Below, piece after piece: positions 5,974 through 7,463 of a DNA stretch of 7,463 nucleotides (the stretch's first letter is position 1; each line of letters opens with the position of its first letter). A model generated the notes under the pieces. The model was not told the origin of the DNA. It did not search any database and worked only from the letters and a program-made list of their open reading frames with translations. The stretch lies in NCBI GenBank assembly GCA_027486275.1, contig JAIXPM010000452.1, positions 1 through 7,463 of the forward strand. The letters run 5' to 3'. The position numbers and the translations under genes are program-made. The stretch is from Sphingomonadales bacterium (GTDB lineage: Bacteria; Pseudomonadota; Alphaproteobacteria; Sphingomonadales; Sphingomonadaceae).

Positions 5974-7463
5974 CGGCGCTGCCCATATTCATCGATCAGC
6001 ACCTCGCGCCGGCCAACGTGATCGGGGCGGCTCACGAACCCGTCCTGCTCCATCCGTTCGATCAGGCGAGCGGCGTTGTTGTAGCCGATGCGCAGGTGGC
6101 GCTGGATGAAGCTGGTGCTGGCCTTTTGCGCCTTGGCCACGACGTCTATGGCCTTTGCATACACGTCCGCCTCCTCGTCGCCGCTGCGACCGCCGGAGAG
6201 CCCCGCACTGACCAGATCGAGCTGGCCATCAAGATCTGTCGGTTCTTCGGTGACCGCTTCGACATAATCCGGCACGCCCTGTGCTCGCCAGAAATCGGCG
6301 ACCGCTTCCACCTCGCCATCTGAAACGAACGGGCCGTGGACGCGCACCAGTTTGCCGCCAGCCATCCACAGCATGTCGCCCTTGCCCAATAGTTGCTCGG
6401 CGCCGGGTTCGCCCAGGATGGTGCGGCTGTCGATCTTGCTGGTCACCTGGAAACTGATTCGCGTCGGCAGGTTGGCCTTGATGACGCCGGTGATCACATC
6501 CACCGACGGGCGCTGCGTCGCCATGATCAGATGGATGCCGGCGGCACGGGCCTTTTGGGCCAGGCGCTGGATCAGGAATTCCACTTCCTTGCCCGCCGTC
6601 ATCATCAGATCGGCCAATTCGTCCACCACCACCACGATCAGCGGCATCGGCTCGAAATCGAGCACTTCCTCCTCGATGATCGGGGCCTCGGTTTCCGGGT
6701 CCCACCCGGTCTGCACACGGCGCACGAAGGGTTTGCCGGCGGCCTGCGCTTCCTTCACCTTCTGGTTGAAGCTGGCGAGGGAGCGCACGTTCAACTCGCT
6801 CATCTTGCGATAGCGGTCTTCCATCTGCTCCACCGCCCATTTCAGCGCGCGGATGGCCTTGGGCGGATCGACAACGACGGGGGCCAGCAGATGCGGGATC
6901 CCGTCATACATCTTCAGTTCCAGCATCTTGGGATCGATCATGATCAACCGGCACTGGGCCGGGGTCATGCGATACAAGAGCGAGAGGATCATGGCGTTGA
7001 GGCCGACGGACTTGCCCGAACCGGTGGTGCCGGCGATCAGCAGGTGCGGCATCGGCGCCAGATCGGCGACCACCGGAATGCCGGCGATATCCTTGCCCAG
7101 CACCAACGGCAGCGTGACCGACCGGCTGTCGAAATCGGCGCTGCCCAGCAGTTCCGAGAGCGACACCGTCTCACGCACCGGATTGGGCAGTTCGATGCCG
7201 ATCACGTTCTTGCCCGGCACAACGGCCACGCGCGCCGATTGCGCGCTCATCGAGCGGGCGATGTCGTCTGCCAGGCCGATCACCCGGCTGGCCCGGATAC
7301 CCGGCGCCGGTTCCAGTTCGTACATGGTAACAACCGGACCGGGACGCACTTCGCCAATGCGGCCGCGCACGCCGAAATCTTCCAGCACGCCTTCCAGCAG
7401 CCGCGCATTCTGTTCCAGCGCAGCCGCATCGATGCGCGCACGCGGCGCAGAAGGCGGCGGCGC
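5970..7463 (-). CDS. ftsK: DNA translocase FtsK, C-terminal part (5' end beyond right edge)
   Basis: The last 497 codons of FtsK, the septum-anchored motor that pumps DNA and helps resolve chromosome dimers at division. The reading frame stays open to the window edge ([16 protein letters not shown] before a GTG at 7388), so that GTG is not the start; the membrane and linker parts lie outside. Visible order, counted from the edge: alpha domain (about 15-120), RecA-like beta motor with Walker A G-T-T-G-S-G-K-S at 145-152 and Walker B IVVVVDE at 276-282, the A-T-Q-R-P-S motif at 315-320, and the C-terminal gamma winged-helix domain (about 430-495) containing [19 protein letters not shown], which reads polar KOPS sites and contacts XerD in E. 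coli. All motor motifs are intact. The TAG stop overlaps the TAA of the TSUP gene by 4 nt on opposite strands. Related SpoIIIE/SftA share this layout, but in a Gram-negative it is FtsK. Confidence 0.97.
   Translation of the reverse strand, partial: APPPSAPRARIDAAALEQNARLLEGVLEDFGVRGRIGEVRPGPVVTMYELEPAPGIRASRVIGLADDIARSMSAQSARVAVVPGKNVIGIELPNPVRETVSLSELLGSADFDSRSVTLPLVLGKDIAGIPVVADLAPMPHLLIAGTTGSGKSVGLNAMILSLLYRMTPAQCRLIMIDPKMLELKMYDGIPHLLAPVVVDPPKAIRALKWAVEQMEDRYRKMSELNVRSLASFNQKVKEAQAAGKPFVRRVQTGWDPETEAPIIEEEVLDFEPMPLIVVVVDELADLMMTAGKEVEFLIQRLAQKARAAGIHLIMATQRPSVDVITGVIKANLPTRISFQVTSKIDSRTILGEPGAEQLLGKGDMLWMAGGKLVRVHGPFVSDGEVEAVADFWRAQGVPDYVEAVTEEPTDLDGQLDLVSAGLSGGRSGDEEADVYAKAIDVVAKAQKASTSFIQRHLRIGYNNAARLIERMEQDGFVSRPDHVGRREVLIDEYGQRR

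Noticed and set aside
5166..6323. A plus-strand open frame (385 codons) in another frame over the TSUP gene and the ftsK 3' end
   Set aside because: Arg/His-rich shadow translation of the TSUP gene and then antisense to ftsK; the TSUP frame is clearly the real one.

Overview
The window reads as a stretch of core chromosome from a high-GC alphaproteobacterium, most probably of the order Sphingomonadales. I base this on the style of the FtsK, LptB and RpoN proteins, the strong G/C preference at third codon positions, and tight minus-strand gene packing. The order is a judgement from memory of these families, not a search result. Seven protein genes fill almost the whole window. I see no tRNA or rRNA gene, insertion sequence, CRISPR array, phage gene or toxin-antitoxin module, and no gene-free stretch over 150 bases.

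Layout from left to right: (1) the 5' part of an alpha/beta hydrolase gene, minus strand, cut by the left edge; (2) a periplasmic DsbA-family thiol-disulfide protein with a CPYC active site; (3) an exported M48 metalloprotease with C-terminal TPR-like repeats (BepA-like); (4) rpoN, sigma-54; (5) lptB, the ATPase of the LPS exporter; (6) a TSUP (TauE/SafE) membrane protein, the only plus-strand gene; (7) the C-terminal motor and gamma domains of the DNA translocase FtsK, minus strand, running off the right edge.

Genes 5 to 1 run leftwards as one block: lptB, 27 nt, rpoN, 86 nt, M48 protease, 4 nt, DsbA-like, then a TAATG stop/start overlap into the hydrolase. The last three look translationally coupled. 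The 146-nt gap between lptB and the TSUP gene is the one clear divergent promoter region. TSUP and ftsK converge, and their stop codons overlap by 4 nt.

The main biological theme is envelope biogenesis. LptB powers LPS transport. In E. coli, the outer-membrane LPS translocon protein LptD depends on periplasmic disulfide formation and on the protease/chaperone BepA to mature. Here a BepA-like protease and a DsbA-like protein lie just downstream of lptB-rpoN, which suggests, but does not prove, a shared role. The gene order also differs from the arrangements I know (lptC-lptA-lptB-rpoN-hpf, and ftsK followed by lolA), so the TSUP gene may mark a rearrangement junction. I found no convincing undescribed system; most of the window is ordinary core genome.
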